Shown one piece after another: positions 41,618 through 53,026 of a stretch of DNA of 64,000 bases (position 1 is its first letter; each line of letters begins with the position of its first letter). Location of the stretch: contig JAAPAX010000014.1 of the NCBI GenBank assembly GCA_013372555.1, forward strand, positions 483,963-547,962. Direction: 5' to 3'. The notes beneath the pieces are model-generated. The model ran no database searches. It had not been told where the DNA came from and saw nothing but the letters and a program-made list of their open reading frames with translations. The DNA is from Elsinoe arachidis (lineage: Eukaryota > Ascomycota > Dothideomycetes > Myriangiales > Elsinoaceae). The position numbers and the translations under genes are program-made.

Positions 41618-42949
41618 TAGACCTTGCAAAGTACTCCTGATTAGTGTTTGTCAGGGTCTATGCTAGAGCTATCGGGATGGCTGCAATCATGTTCTGGAGA
41701 CGCAGCGCTATGTACGCCTCTTTCGATAGTGCATGTAAAGGAATGCCGGTGACACACGTGAGCGTTATTCGTTCAGCCCGAAAAGATGGCTTGATGACGC
41801 ACGACGACCAAGTGACCTAGCTCATGCAGTCAGAATGCGTCCTGACCTTCTGCAGTCCTGAGGAGAATGCTACTTCACCTGAAGGATGTTTGTATGCTTT
41901 ATCGTCTCTAGACAGGCTGCTGAGCCGAGGCAAGTATCATGAATGAACCACTATCAAACACTACCTTCCAACAAAACATGATGGTGGGGTACTCCATCAG
42001 GCAGCATTGAACCGAATACAGCTTTGAAGATTCTGAGCGCTCAAAGATGTCATACGTAGTCGACAGGGGAGTAATTGGATGTGTGGTGGACGCCACTGCT
42101 TTACCCCTATATTCCTTGGCTCTGCAGGGTGGCAGCTGCTGATGGACGATGTGGTAGCTGAAGCTGTTGAGTTCATGGTATGTAGATGTCATCTCGTACA
42201 AATCGCGGTGCCGATTTCGGTCGACACAACTGGGGTCCCAGCTAGCGCTGCCGATCATAGGAACGAATCGCACCGTGCCGCCGCGGAGTTGCTGGGGTAT
42301 CATGTACTTGGTACCCACACTCTTGCGAAAGTCAATGTGACTCGCCATCGTCAAAGGAACGTCAACGGATCATGTAGATCAAGCGGTATCGAATGTCTTG
42401 ATCGAGCGGCCTACTAATGGTGACTAGGGCATACGGATTCCATGACACTGTACACTCTACGCTGTAAATATCTGGTATACGGTTTCATGTCTCACGGGCT
42501 ACTACATGGGTTTTCGATGCGACGACCAGTACTCTATGGGAACGCGTGTATCCTTGGCCGATGAAGCCGACATGGTATCCGAACGTTCGTGGTACCAAGG
42601 AATTGGGATACCCTCCTTTCGCAATCGAGAGGTAATATATTGTTATGCTTTTAGTCAAATTTTTGCTTGCAGATAACATCTTCCTCACACAATTGACATG
42701 CCAATCTCGTCCGAGGTTAGTTTAGCTTCGTCAGGAAAGCAGCTCATCGTTATGGAAGGGCGGCTCGACATCGTAAGAGCGCAGGTGAGCATGTACGAAT
42801 CTTATTCACGTCCTCAGGATTGACCACCGCGGCAGACACATGACCTGTATTCTACCAGTGAGCCGGATGATAGTGCCCAGCTCCGCGGCAGAAGCAATCT
42901 TCAGAGCAACTCGATACCTTCTCGATCACGTGATACGACTTGCTAATCT
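41618..42949. other. No firm gene
   Basis: This is the first unique DNA outside the inverted repeat. A minus-strand frame at 41,908-42,354 (148 codons, starting MTMASHIDFRKSVGTKYM) and a second at 42,485-42,688 could be exons of one gene, but I found no domain or consistent splice join. Confidence 0.3.
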
Positions 42950-43501
42950 GTGTCAGGAACTGTCTACGCCAACATCAGAAGTAGCCACGCTGGACTGTGT
43001 GCAACGCCATACAATCATGAAGTCCTCGATACGATCAATGTTGACGATGCTCTGGCCAACGACATCAGTGCGGGGCGTCGGCCGACAGCATTGAGAGACT
43101 CTACCAGGGCAATTGATGTGGATTTGACCACAGCGCTGACACATCGCTGCATGAGTCTTGGCGGATCAGTGAGCGACGACCGGCTACCATCTTTATCAAT
43201 GTCGCCCACATCTTCGACGATGTTACCGTCACAGATGTACAGCTGGAAGAACAGTTTCGACACGCCTGACTGGTTACGAGACATTGGGCCGTGGTATATC
43301 TTATCATCGCGAACTACAGGTTCACGTGATGCCTCGTTGAACGGGACGAACATGGTGGCGGACGACGAGGATGGACATCGAGACAGAAGCGAGAGCGACG
43401 GTGATGATGATGATGATAATGATGATGATATTCTGTACATGGCATGTAAAAGCCGAGTCCGCAAGCACCATGTGGACATGGATATGGCTTCTTGCAAGTA
43501 G
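42950..43501 (+). CDS. Hypothetical acidic protein (partial model)
   Basis: The open segment reads an Asp-rich protein with DALANDISAGRRPT, a Ser-rich middle and an SDGDDDDDNDDDILYM acidic run encoded by GAT repeats. No ATG opens the segment (the first in-frame Met is internal), so an upstream exon or a different strand assignment is possible. A minus-strand frame overlaps the same region. No family is recognised. Confidence 0.25.
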   Translation: MSGTVYANIRSSHAGLCATPYNHEVLDTINVDDALANDISAGRRPTALRDSTRAIDVDLTTALTHRCMSLGGSVSDDRLPSLSMSPTSSTMLPSQMYSWKNSFDTPDWLRDIGPWYILSSRTTGSRDASLNGTNMVADDEDGHRDRSESDGDDDDDNDDDILYMACKSRVRKHHVDMDMASCK

Positions 43502-43881
43502 AGACGTGTGCAAAGACGATGTCTGGAGCATGAGGCTCCACTCAGTGTAGGACGCTTCTCCCACGTTGGGTAAATCTGGCGGACTATCATCCTCCAACGG
43601 GTAGTAGCAATGACCATTATACGTCACGATAGCATACACAGTGATTGGTAAGGGAATTGGTCTGTAAGGGCTGAAATGTCTCCAGACTCGTTGATAGTGA
43701 CCCTCGATCATTTCGAAGCCTTTGTTGGCACATTCACCGTGTGCCCTCTCCTATCAAATCATCCAGCATCTTGATCACATTCCACTGTCAGATGACCAAT
43801 TCTTCGCCAGCTCTATCGCGAGTGCTTGTTGGATCTGATGGGTGTCAGCTATTAATCCTTTCAAGGACGAGGACAAATATT

Positions 43882-45270
43882 TCACACCTGTGCAACGACT
43901 CTGAAGGTCTGCTCGATGTCTCCATAAATCCGATACTCCTTCTCTTGGGCGACTTGAATAATACTGTCATAGTATTCGAAACTTCTTCCAACCGAGCCGA
44001 CAAAGAGTAGTGAGATTTGTGGTTGGACTTGGATATATTCGAGCAGATCGGCGTCAGTCGGATTTATCAACGCGCCCCGCATCGGCGTAGTCGCACGAAC
44101 GCGCATGTTCGGAGCATCAGAGACCTCGGTCACTGCCCTTAGTGTTGGACGTGTGAGGCTCGAAATCGCATTCGCTGGGCGAGAGGTAGAGGATCTCTGC
44201 ACCGCCGTTGGCTGTGACGCCCTAGACCTGTTGTCGAAGGTCGACTCGGGGGCGAGCGGGTGGAGGGAGGATATGCTGGTGTCGGGACCATCACCGTGAT
44301 CACGCATGTAGCTGACGCCGTTGACTATTTGGTTTTTGTCGTTCGACGCCACACCATCACCCGAGAGCGTTTGTAGGGTTCCGAAAGAGCGCGTCTGACT
44401 ACTAGCGGGTGAGTTTGGAGTCATGGACGAGGACATGGCAGAGCTGAGTGTCGCTGGTGTAGATGATCGGGCTGTCGATGATCGGCCGTCTCCGAGTGAC
44501 CTGGTATCTGAGAGTGAAGGTGCACTATTGTGGCTGTCATTCAATTGTCCGTATACAATGCTTTGTCTCCCGTACTGCATTCGTGACAACAATAAGACGT
44601 ATGTGATGTCGGGTTTCATGCTCGGGCCCAGTACAGATCGGAATATCTCTTCCTACGAATGAGAAGTATCCAATTCGACACGTTCTAGACGAGGAAGATC
44701 TGACGGGCTTCCGGGTGATAGGCGGTCCTCCCTGGGCAGCGATGAGGATGAAGGGAGCATAAGTATAGGCCATGCAACCACTGAGCTCAAGATTGCCAGA
44801 CAATACGGCACAGCGGTGACAGGTCGCATCATGTGTCTGTCGGCAGGATGTCTGTGGACTGCAAACCTCGCTTCACCAATAGCTCTGTTGTTCGATGAGT
44901 GGACGATGGCTTGAACCCAAGAGGTGAAGACTGCCGTACAGACTGTTGATCTCCGGTATGAGAACGTAGCGCTATGTCAAGTCGGGGTAGGGTAGATAGG
45001 AAGCGAAAGATATAGCCCATAAAATACCATCAAAGTGAGGTGGCTGGATGTAGGCATATACGTTTGCTCCGACTTGACCTGGGTGATCGCATGTGAAATC
45101 GTTGACACAGCCCACGGCACGTGGGTGTCTAGACGCCAGCCATGTGACACGCAAAGACATGCCTCAACGCCATCACTCACCCAGCCACAAGGCTGTATTG
45201 TGCAATCGTGACCACGACCACAAGGGCGACGCCATACGTGGAGGAAATCTTGCCAACGAAACGGGAATAG
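43882..45270 (-). CDS. Hypothetical multi-exon protein, membrane and Ser-rich
   Basis: Minus-strand segments look like exons but were not fully joined. A membrane-like start near 45,270 (MEVIYSRFVGKISSTYGVAL...) ends at a GTGAGT donor near 45,180. A segment at about 45,120-44,990 contains CVNDFTCDHPGQVGANVY. A hydrophobic stretch near 44,820 (CLAILSSVVAWPILML) is followed by a Ser-rich tail. The longest piece (43,882-44,619) is Ser/Thr-rich and ends in a conserved-looking helical part (LLEYIQVQPQISLLFVGSVG, then YDSIIQVAQEKEYRIYGDIE). A splice after it can add NVIKMLDDLIGEGTR. These could be one membrane protein or two neighbouring genes. No family is recognised. Confidence 0.35.
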
Positions 45271-46123
45271 ATCACCTCCATTCCACACTGATCGGTCTTC
45301 TCCTCCTACTTCGTCAAAGAGAAGCGGCAACGTGCAGCGCTGGTGTGGGGTGTAGGGTCTGAGAGACGTCGAACATGCATGATCGTCAGCCGAAGCATCG
45401 AGCCGCGAGAGAACAATGACATTGCTGGCTAAGCCTAAGAGCGAAGACCGTTGCGGCAGACATTGACCTCGTGGGAGACAGATCTCTACAAATCGCCGAT
45501 CCGGCCCCAAGAACCCCGCGCCGTTGGACAAAACGACTCCACGCGGATTGGTGAAGTGTTGGTGCACGTTGTGCAGCAGGGACCCCGGTCCAGCTCGAGA
45601 TTCGACATGTAATGAGCTTGAATAGGGACCGTCCCATTTGAAGTGTATCAATGTCACTGTTGTGCTGTAAGTGGAACGATACGCAATTTAGTCGGAGTGG
45701 TAGACAGGCCAGCATAGGCTTTCCGAAACATCAAACAGGCAGAGACTCGGAGGGGATTGCAAGAATGGTCCCGACTGGGCCCGGCATGCTATCCTTCCTG
45801 TTCACCGTGATTGAGTGGACGACATGAATGTCGCGGTCTGTGCTGCTCACATCGTCCATGAAGCACTCAATCAAGGAACATGCAATTGCATCGCTGTTGC
45901 ACTTACAGAGACTAGGCCTGAGCGCAGAGCATGGCGGAATGGATAGACCAGATAAATTGGACAAAGTAGTCTAGGGTTCCTAAAAGAGAAGACCTTCGCA
46001 AATGAGCTTCATCAAAGTTCGGACGAGTATGGCTATTGCATACATAACGTATAGGAGTATTTCGGAAAGAAGAATCGCTTTCCAATACCAATTTCCGCGT
46101 CTGGACATGGTTGATCATGGTAT
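45271..46123. other. No firm gene
   Basis: Minus-strand frames between 45,386 and 45,715 overlap each other in different phases, and I could not choose among them. This region could hold the promoter of the 46,124 gene. Confidence 0.3.
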
Positions 46124-47824
46124 GTGGATGTCTTAGGACGTATAAATGACCGGGGTCGCATCTTTGCGATGAGAGTACTACTCAGCAGCAGTTCTTACAG
46201 CAATCGAAAAGAGCCCGGCAACATTCTACAGTTCAACAATAGTATGGATTCACTGCAGCTTCCGGCAGTCGCCGCAGCGAGTAGCACTCATCACTTTGCC
46301 CCTCTAGCTACCCTTCTGCCGAGTTCGTACCAAGATCCCGGATCGTACAAAGTCTCGCCTACTCGTGCTGTCGTCAGGGGCTCTACAGCAACGTCCCCGA
46401 CCTTTGCCTGGCACGCAACTTCGGCATCCTCATCTTCGAAGACAATTCGGGCCCCGATGGTCACGGCAGCGTCTTCGAGTCATCGCCTTTCACCCTCCCG
46501 AGGAACTGCTGTCTCTAGTACATGGTCATTCGGTCAACAAGAGTCTTTACATGGCTCCACCCTGGTCACTCCTAGCAGCGTTTATGTGACGCCGCCTCGA
46601 CCGTCCTCCTCGATGTTCCGGCATCCTTCCATGACGCATCCATCTGTGTCGGGCCATGTCAGCTCCGGTGCCCCCCTCTGGTCTACTGAGCCACAGTGGT
46701 CTTCCAAAGTGATCTATGTTAGCGAGACGAGCGAGGACGACAAGACAACGCCCATGCCGGCAAGCTTTGCGTTCACTTCGTACCTTGCCTCCATGCTTCA
46801 TCCTTACACTACGACTACTCCGGCTGTCGCAGCCGCTACTACTGCATGGGCACCTGTCCGACCATCCGGAGCCGCAGGAGGATCCCCATACGCCCTTCAG
46901 TCTCCGAGCTCCATGGGCAGATGGCAGATGCACCCGTCACGTTCAGCGCCCGCGCTCCAGTCGAGTATGACAGCTGCTGGATACTCCTCAGAGGAAGCGG
47001 TTTGGTTCGTGCATCCGAAGACGCCGACCGCATCCACCGGGCCGTCCTCGAGCAAGTTCCGCTCTCCAGCGACGGGCTCTCCCTTACCGGCGGCTGGTCT
47101 AGGCCGTCTGATCATGTCTGTTCTCAATCCGAACGTTGGCGGAACCACGAGTGCTGCTCCCTCTTTTGGGACAACGAAGCCGACGCCACGAGCGTACTGG
47201 GAGACCTCCTCCGCTGCAAGTGAGCTGCCCCGCACGACTGCGTCTTCTTTGGCTATTGCACGTACAGAAATAGCTGTTGTTGGCGATGTGGAGTATGAGA
47301 ATGCCAATCTCGTATCACAGTCAGACTATCCAGCGGACCATGTCATCCCGGATACCTCTGAACGGCACGATGAGACTGTGAAACGTCGAGTGGCATCTCC
47401 GATCACTGGACAGCCCGCAGACGTGGTCCATGGGCTACGTCGAGAGCGGGCCAACGCCGCAGACCGTGCGGACGCCGTGTTCCATTCCATCACCAGGCCT
47501 TCCCATCTGCACAAACGTCTCGATGTCTCTCCCAAGAAGCTGATTCAGCACGTTGAATCACTGGATACGCCCACTCGATTGTCGACAAGGCAGGTACCGG
47601 AGATCGCTGGACTGGACGAGCTGGTCTCGGGACTATTACCAAAGCCTGTCAAGGCTAGGCGGGACATTATCGATGCCACCATTCACCGCCGAGGTCGGAG
47701 TAGTAAAGATGCCGACATGGGCTCTTATAATGACTCGACCGTCTTCTTGGATACGCCAGAACCCTTGTCCGAGACCACTCGGCCCGCGCGAGAGTCTACC
47801 GTGCCCGTTGCTTGGAGGGCGTAG
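46124..47824 (+). CDS. Ser/Thr/Pro-rich hypothetical protein
   Basis: An uninterrupted 566-codon frame with codon use unlike random sequence. About residues 40-370 are rich in Ser, Thr, Pro and Ala and likely disordered. The C-terminal 150 residues are more charged (ADVVHGLRRERANAADRADA, then SPKKLIQHVESLDTPTRL, then KPVKARRDIIDATIHRRGR) and may form helices. No signal peptide, membrane helix or known domain is visible. A second Met (residue 16, MRVLLSSSSYS) is an alternative start. It might be a regulatory or cytoskeletal scaffold, but no function can be assigned. Confidence 0.5.
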   Translation: MDVLGRINDRGRIFAMRVLLSSSSYSNRKEPGNILQFNNSMDSLQLPAVAAASSTHHFAPLATLLPSSYQDPGSYKVSPTRAVVRGSTATSPTFAWHATSASSSSKTIRAPMVTAASSSHRLSPSRGTAVSSTWSFGQQESLHGSTLVTPSSVYVTPPRPSSSMFRHPSMTHPSVSGHVSSGAPLWSTEPQWSSKVIYVSETSEDDKTTPMPASFAFTSYLASMLHPYTTTTPAVAAATTAWAPVRPSGAAGGSPYALQSPSSMGRWQMHPSRSAPALQSSMTAAGYSSEEAVWFVHPKTPTASTGPSSSKFRSPATGSPLPAAGLGRLIMSVLNPNVGGTTSAAPSFGTTKPTPRAYWETSSAASELPRTTASSLAIARTEIAVVGDVEYENANLVSQSDYPADHVIPDTSERHDETVKRRVASPITGQPADVVHGLRRERANAADRADAVFHSITRPSHLHKRLDVSPKKLIQHVESLDTPTRLSTRQVPEIAGLDELVSGLLPKPVKARRDIIDATIHRRGRSSKDADMGSYNDSTVFLDTPEPLSETTRPARESTVPVAWRA

Positions 47825-48282
47825 CCGAGTGAGGATGATGCTCTCTTCTTCAGCACGAACCCCCTTTCCATCAGTACCATCTTTTCCCTCCTATAGCCTT
47901 TCTCCCAGTAATACTAATGTATAATCGGTCTTCCACCCAGCCATCATCCAGTCCGGTGATCACTGACTCTGCGTCCTCGTACCATGTCTATCTTGTAGCT
48001 GAAGAGGAGAGGGGGGCCGAAGGTAGGAAGTGACAAGCAAAAGAGGGATAGAGAAAGAAAGGGAGGAAGAGACAAGCAAAACCGGAACAGAGAAAAGGAG
48101 GAAGAGGCAGGCACAGAGCAGGGGTGTCAACCAGAAACGTCAACAGTGTCCCAATCACAGCTATCTCGACTGCTCTTGCTAGATTTCTTGGTGCGCTTTA
48201 CCTTCGTACCTACATGAAGAGCACGCTGCATTGCTATGTCCTCGCCTTCCGGTGCCATCGCCTACACGAGATCCTCGTCATA
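47825..48282. other. No gene seen
   Basis: Purine-rich (GGAAGAGAG-type) DNA between 48,000 and 48,110. It is a probable 3' flank. Confidence 0.35.
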
Positions 48283-48438
48283 GCCAAGGATACTGTCGCA
48301 ACGCGCTGGCCAAGGATGCTGTCGCAATGCGTTGGCCAAGGATACTGTCGCAATGCGTTGGCCAAGGATACTGTCGCAATGCGTTGGCCAAGGATACTGT
48401 CGCAATGCGTTGGCCAAGGATACTGTCGCAATGCGTTG
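48283..48438 (+). repeat. Tandem array, six 26-bp units
   Basis: Six head-to-tail copies of GCCAAGGATACTGTCGCAAT plus GCGTTG, 48,283-48,438. The first two carry substitutions (CGCGCTG, GATGCTG) and the last four are identical. All three plus-strand frames are open through the array. It sits about 320 bases downstream of the 3' end of the regulator gene ending near 48,763. Confidence 0.93.
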
Positions 48439-48762
48439 CCAGTGCTATCACTCCGTCCTATGGACCATCAAACACACCACCACCAGTGCGATCATCAGTG
48501 CGATGAGTAGCCAGTACTTGGTGCGATCCAATAGACGGATGGCGGCGAGAGACGATTCATCTCGGCGTCGCGCGTGTGTCTACGATTCGACTTTCATGAG
48601 CCATATCCTGCTCACTTCCTTGTGTAGCAGCCGGTGATTGTTCGCTCCGATCTCTGGCAATGTATGTTGGCTTTGACTATGACTGACCTTCTGATGTCGC
48701 AAACCTGGTACCATTCAACGCCGGCGAGACGACATGTACCGCCTTGAAGAATGACCAACACC

Positions 48763-51558
48763 CTATAACATATCCCGTAGTAGATGCAAGACCGCTGTAT
48801 CCCCGCGAATGAGCTCACTCCGACACGCAAACAGCTGGAAATGATCCAGGACAACTCCAAGCAGTCCGAGCAGCTCTGTCCGCGACACAAGCTGACCCAA
48901 CCATGCCTTCTTCTGTCGATGGACGGCAGCTAGTATCAGAAGCATGCCGAATCGCCTGCCAAGAGTCAATATCCCCAAGACTCGGCATTATGTGGAGTGG
49001 AGTAAAGAAGGATCACCACTCACTCGTGAGCTGCTTCCACCCCGAATACGAGTGGCGTGAGAGGCGAACAATCTTGACAGAGAGTGATGTAGTCCCTGGC
49101 GTTGGAAACACATGTCTTGGCTCTGAGCTGCAGCTCGGCCCGCGGCAGACTCCCAATATTCTCATGCACGCTCGACCGACCTGGCATATCCCAGGACTTG
49201 GTCACGGATCCTGCGTCGACTACAAACGCCGCCGATGCTTGTCCTTTGTGCAGGGCGTAGTGCAGAAAAGGAAGCGTGGCGAGATAGCGACAACGGAGGA
49301 TGAGCGCGCACAGATCCAGCCGGCCAGGGATGTCCCTCGTCCTCTCCTGTATAGGCCCCCACAGCGCTTTGTAGTATGGGTCTCCTTCCCATCTATACAG
49401 CCTCTCCTCAGGGGATGAAAGCCGTCGTAGTGGAACTTCAGCCGAAGACGCGGCTGAGCAGCAATTAGCTTGAAAGCAGTGCCAGATCATCACTCCTTCC
49501 ATCGACGTACCTCCTGTCCATTCCTTCACAACGCTCGCGTGGATGTCCAGCAGCGAGAGACTTGCCGAGCAAACGATGGACAAGACTTCCTCATTGTTGC
49601 AAGAGTCGAGACCGCCATCTTCTGGGTATCGCTGTACGCCGCAGAGTGGATACGTCGCCCGTCGGGTCATTATTGCGATTCCGCTGGGCCGGAAATGAAA
49701 TTGCTGCACCAGAGACCTGTAAGCACGTGTCACTACCACCGCCACGCTGGTGAACCGGTGAGGTCTATTGCATCAGGACCTACGATTCTAGACGTGCGCA
49801 CGTCCAACATGCTAACATTTCTGGCAACCTGTCGCAACGATATTTGCCAATGTCCCCGTGTTCGAGCCTGGTAAGAGGTCAGCCGGCGACACCATTGAGC
49901 TTAGTCGCTCGGTGACAATCGATCCACGGGCTCTCATGAGGATGTCGCGCCGTACCATTCCAATTTGCTCATACATGACTTGCTGGCCATCTGCATCCAT
50001 TCCCAAGACAGGTGAGCCGCGCCGCAATGTGTGGTGTAGATGGCGGCGAGCAGTCTCGCCTGGATGCATGCCAGACTGTTGGACGAGGAAAAGATGCGCA
50101 GACGCATCGCCGCCTCCCGATACAGCTTCCACGCCAGGTCGATATCTGGACTCACTGCACAATTCGAACCGTCACTTCCACCCACTCTCTGCTCGTGCTT
50201 TCCCCCGTCCAAGGAGACAGCGCTGGCCGGCGTTTCGCGATCTATGCGGTGATCGTGCAGGAGACCGATAGCATAGACCAACCGACATATCGACCAGGCT
50301 ACAGGTCCATTCTCGAAGCCTTGGTCTTCTCTTCGTTGACACAGGTCAAGGACGTCTGTCAAGGACGCTGCTTCCATCTCCATGTCAGAGCCCAGAGAAC
50401 CAACGGTGTCATCGGGAAAGTCGTCGGCGCATCCAGTTCTCTCCACGTCCTTCGCAATCAAGCCGCCGATCAGCCTTAGATCCAGGAAAGGGAACACCGA
50501 ATGCACTGTACATTCATATATTTTCAGCAGCGCTCCTCTCCGGCTGACATCAAGCTGATGCACATCTCGTGAGCACGTTGCCAGAGTCGTGGTCTGCGCA
50601 TAGCCATGCCACGAATGTCCAGGCCGGCTGTGTCCGATGTAAGACCGCGTCGACAAGTGATACACCGTGGCTCTCTTGAAGGCCGTCAACGTCGACTTTG
50701 TTCGATCCCGCTCTTCCACGCCTCCACCGACCTGCTCGAATAGCGCAATGACAGAAGGCCAAGCCAGGAGGGGATGACCGCTATCGTAGCGCCAGTCATC
50801 TAGTATCGAAGTTGTGGAAACCGGGACTCGAGTCGAGTAGAACCTGCCTTGCAGAGACGACGGGAGCGTGGTCGACAGAGGTTGATGGAGTGTTTGTGTC
50901 ACTTGTCGATGCAGTTCCTCCAATCTCGCCACAGAGCTCGCGATGGACGTTGTCACGCCATGGAGCTCGCTGCCCAATCTGGGAATCTCAGCGTCTGCTC
51001 GCGAGTCACGACTGCTATTCGTCCAACTCACCGATCCCGCGTCGAAGCAAGGTAAGCGCATGTCAAGTTCTGGCGAGCGCAGTGATGACACGGAGTCTTG
51101 CCATCGCATCTGATGCGGGCTGATCGACAGGATTTGCATGCCTGTCTGTGCAGTCAGGATTGGGATCAGGACGAAGATCGAGGGGTCAGCATGGGAAGGG
51201 AGGTGACGACGAGGGAACGAGAGACCGGACCGACCTTGGCAACTCGACGCGGAGATGTGGGGCGGGACGCGGTTCCATGACTGGATGGAGTGCCAGCGTT
51301 GGTGGTGGGTGCCATTGTTTGTCGGCGGCGCTGACAAGTGCGCGTTCTTGTGCGGACCATATGTACATACCTAAGCCCTCGCTGTTCCTCATCGTTGCGG
51401 TTGGGAGATGAATGCAATACCTTCACCGCTCCGTCGGGGGAAAAGTCTGACATGACCAACATCACGTTCGTGCACCGGCAGCAGCAATTTCCAGCCATCC
51501 TTGCTCTGATGCTTGGTTTCTCTTTCCGGTCAGGCCCCTTGTCGATATCTGTAGCCAT
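48763..51558 (-). CDS. Fungal transcription-factor-like protein (MHR type)
   Basis: The main exon (about 49,934-51,337) encodes a region typical of fungal_trans middle-homology proteins: LLKIYECTVHSVFPFLDLRL, a run of helices with PVAWSICRLVYAIGLLHDH, then LACIQARLLAAIYTTHCGAA and LSWEWMQMASKSCMSKLEW. Further minus-strand segments at about 49,020-49,700 and 48,763-48,978 (ARDYITLCQDCSPLTPLVFG, LLGVVLDHFQLFACRSEL) look like its C-terminal exons, but I could not resolve all splices. A possible first exon lies at 51,558-51,340. No Zn2Cys6 or C2H2 motif was found. It would regulate transcription in the nucleus if the DNA-binding part exists. Its layout resembles the gene at 61,297-63,960. Confidence 0.5.
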
Positions 51559-51853
51559 GATCAGTCACGAAACGATTGTGTGGAGCTCTCAGATGTAAAG
51601 CTCCGAGACTACATATCGAGCACGACACAGTGGCTCTTGCCATATCAGAGCATTCATTTCCCATGCGTTACATTCTTGCCGTATCATTCATTTTCCATAC
51701 ATTTAATGACTATCTGTAGAACAGAATCGTTTTGACCATCGGTCTCTCTCTCCAATCGTATCGTCTCCAGTAGTATCGTCTGAAACATTATCGTGTGGAA
51801 TATTATCTTCTCGGACATGATCTTCTCCATGACACGGAACATCACCTTGCCCA

Positions 51854-53026
51854 TCATGTTTCGCAACGGAGCATCGGTGGCGAGGGATATTCAAAACGAT
51901 ATGGTTGATCGTCGTCACTCGGCAGTTGATATCGCTGTATGCCAACCTCGTCGTGATACCCCTGCCAAATCTCCGTCGAGAAGGCAGAGGGTGTGTCTGA
52001 CCACTCGGATGGTGAGATGGCCTGGGGGCTCGCCTCGGGGCTCGACGACCAGAGCACTGATATGCTCTCCAGTCCCGCTGCAGGCCAATCCATCAGTGGC
52101 CCTCGCTTGCCGGACGGCGTGCTGGGGTCCCTGTCGTCCGCCCTGGAATGCAGCCGCGTCAGTGCGTTCGGTGAGGTTCGATATCCACGATTTTCAGGCC
52201 AGGCAATCCCGTCGCAACCTCCGTCATGGACAATACGTCGTCGGTCATATACCGAATGCGATCCCGCGTTGTCTGCATCAATGACTGATTGTGAATGGAC
52301 TGGGGAGCTGATGGGAACATCGTCCCGGCTGGGGCAGAACAATCCGAAATCCGGGGCGGGCAGGAGGACTGGCGAACGCGAAATGTCCGAGCGGGGCTCA
52401 AAGGTGAGCTGTGCGGATGGTCGCGTTCGAGCGCGTCCCGCTGGTTGTTGACCGACCTGCTCGACCCACGGGTGATCTTTATTGCGACAGTAGCGTCTCC
52501 TTGCGGGCGTGCTTGCTGGTGTCGTGCCCGGTCTGTTTTTACGCACGCCGTGCCAAGCATTCTTGATGCTGTTGGCGCCTCTTTTGCCCAGTGTACGAGC
52601 TATGAAGGCCCATCTTTTGCCGTGGAGTGCCACCATCTCGTCGATGCGCCGGAGTTCTGATGGGCTGATTGGAGTGACATCGACGTTAGGCGACAGTCTC
52701 TCGTTCCATCGCTCTCGACACTGCTTCGGCGTACGGGTCCCGACCACTTTGGCTATGCGTGTCCATGACCGCGGCCCTATGGCTTCGATGATGCTCAGTA
52801 GCGCTTCATCTTCTTCGGGGTTCCATCTCCCCCTTCGATGTTTACTGGTAGACGTTGTGTCGCCGTTGATGTGATGCATGTGCGGCGATGTTGAGCTGTG
52901 ACAGGCTGGCAAGAGCACGGTACGCCGGGAATGAAAAACGTCGGTGGAGCGAGGGACGTTTGGTTGTGTAACGAGGAAGATTTGTGACTGGGATGGAAGA
53001 GCATGAAGCGATGATGGGCGCAACAA
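51854..53026 (-). CDS. R2R3-type Myb transcription factor
   Basis: A single-exon frame of 390 residues. Residues 64-111 (RRGRWNPEEDEALLSIIEAI, then W88 and W107) form the first SANT/Myb repeat, and 115-163 (SELRRIDEMVALHGKRWAFI, then IKNAWHGVRKNR) the second, in which the first Trp is replaced as in other fungal R3 repeats. This arrangement resembles the developmental regulator FlbD of Aspergillus, although I do not claim orthology. The remainder is low-complexity with an acidic, aromatic end (DEVGIQRYQLPSDDDQPYRF). It would bind DNA in the nucleus. Met50 (codon at 52,879) just before the repeats is an alternative start. The neighbouring gene on the same strand (48,763-51,558) is also regulator-like. 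Confidence 0.85.
   Translation of the reverse strand: MLRPSSLHALPSQSQIFLVTQPNVPRSTDVFHSRRTVLLPACHSSTSPHMHHINGDTTSTSKHRRGRWNPEEDEALLSIIEAIGPRSWTRIAKVVGTRTPKQCRERWNERLSPNVDVTPISPSELRRIDEMVALHGKRWAFIARTLGKRGANSIKNAWHGVRKNRPGTTPASTPARRRYCRNKDHPWVEQVGQQPAGRARTRPSAQLTFEPRSDISRSPVLLPAPDFGLFCPSRDDVPISSPVHSQSVIDADNAGSHSVYDRRRIVHDGGCDGIAWPENRGYRTSPNALTRLHSRADDRDPSTPSGKRGPLMDWPAAGLESISVLWSSSPEASPQAISPSEWSDTPSAFSTEIWQGYHDEVGIQRYQLPSDDDQPYRFEYPSPPMLRCET

Noticed and set aside
43015..43617. 200-aa minus-strand ORF
   Set aside because: It overlaps the acidic plus-strand frame. Its long Ser run is simply the complement of the GAT-repeat Asp tract, so neither strand can be trusted strongly and I kept only the plus-strand model at low confidence.
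49858..51411. Several plus-strand ORFs opposite the MHR-type gene
   Set aside because: They lack motifs and are out of step with the long minus-strand frame, which shows middle-homology features.
51854..53026. Myb gene as Starship cargo of the DUF3435 element
   Set aside because: Myb/SANT genes do occur in Starships, but this one lies outside the inverted repeat by 10 kb among ordinary-looking genes, and no element boundary links them.
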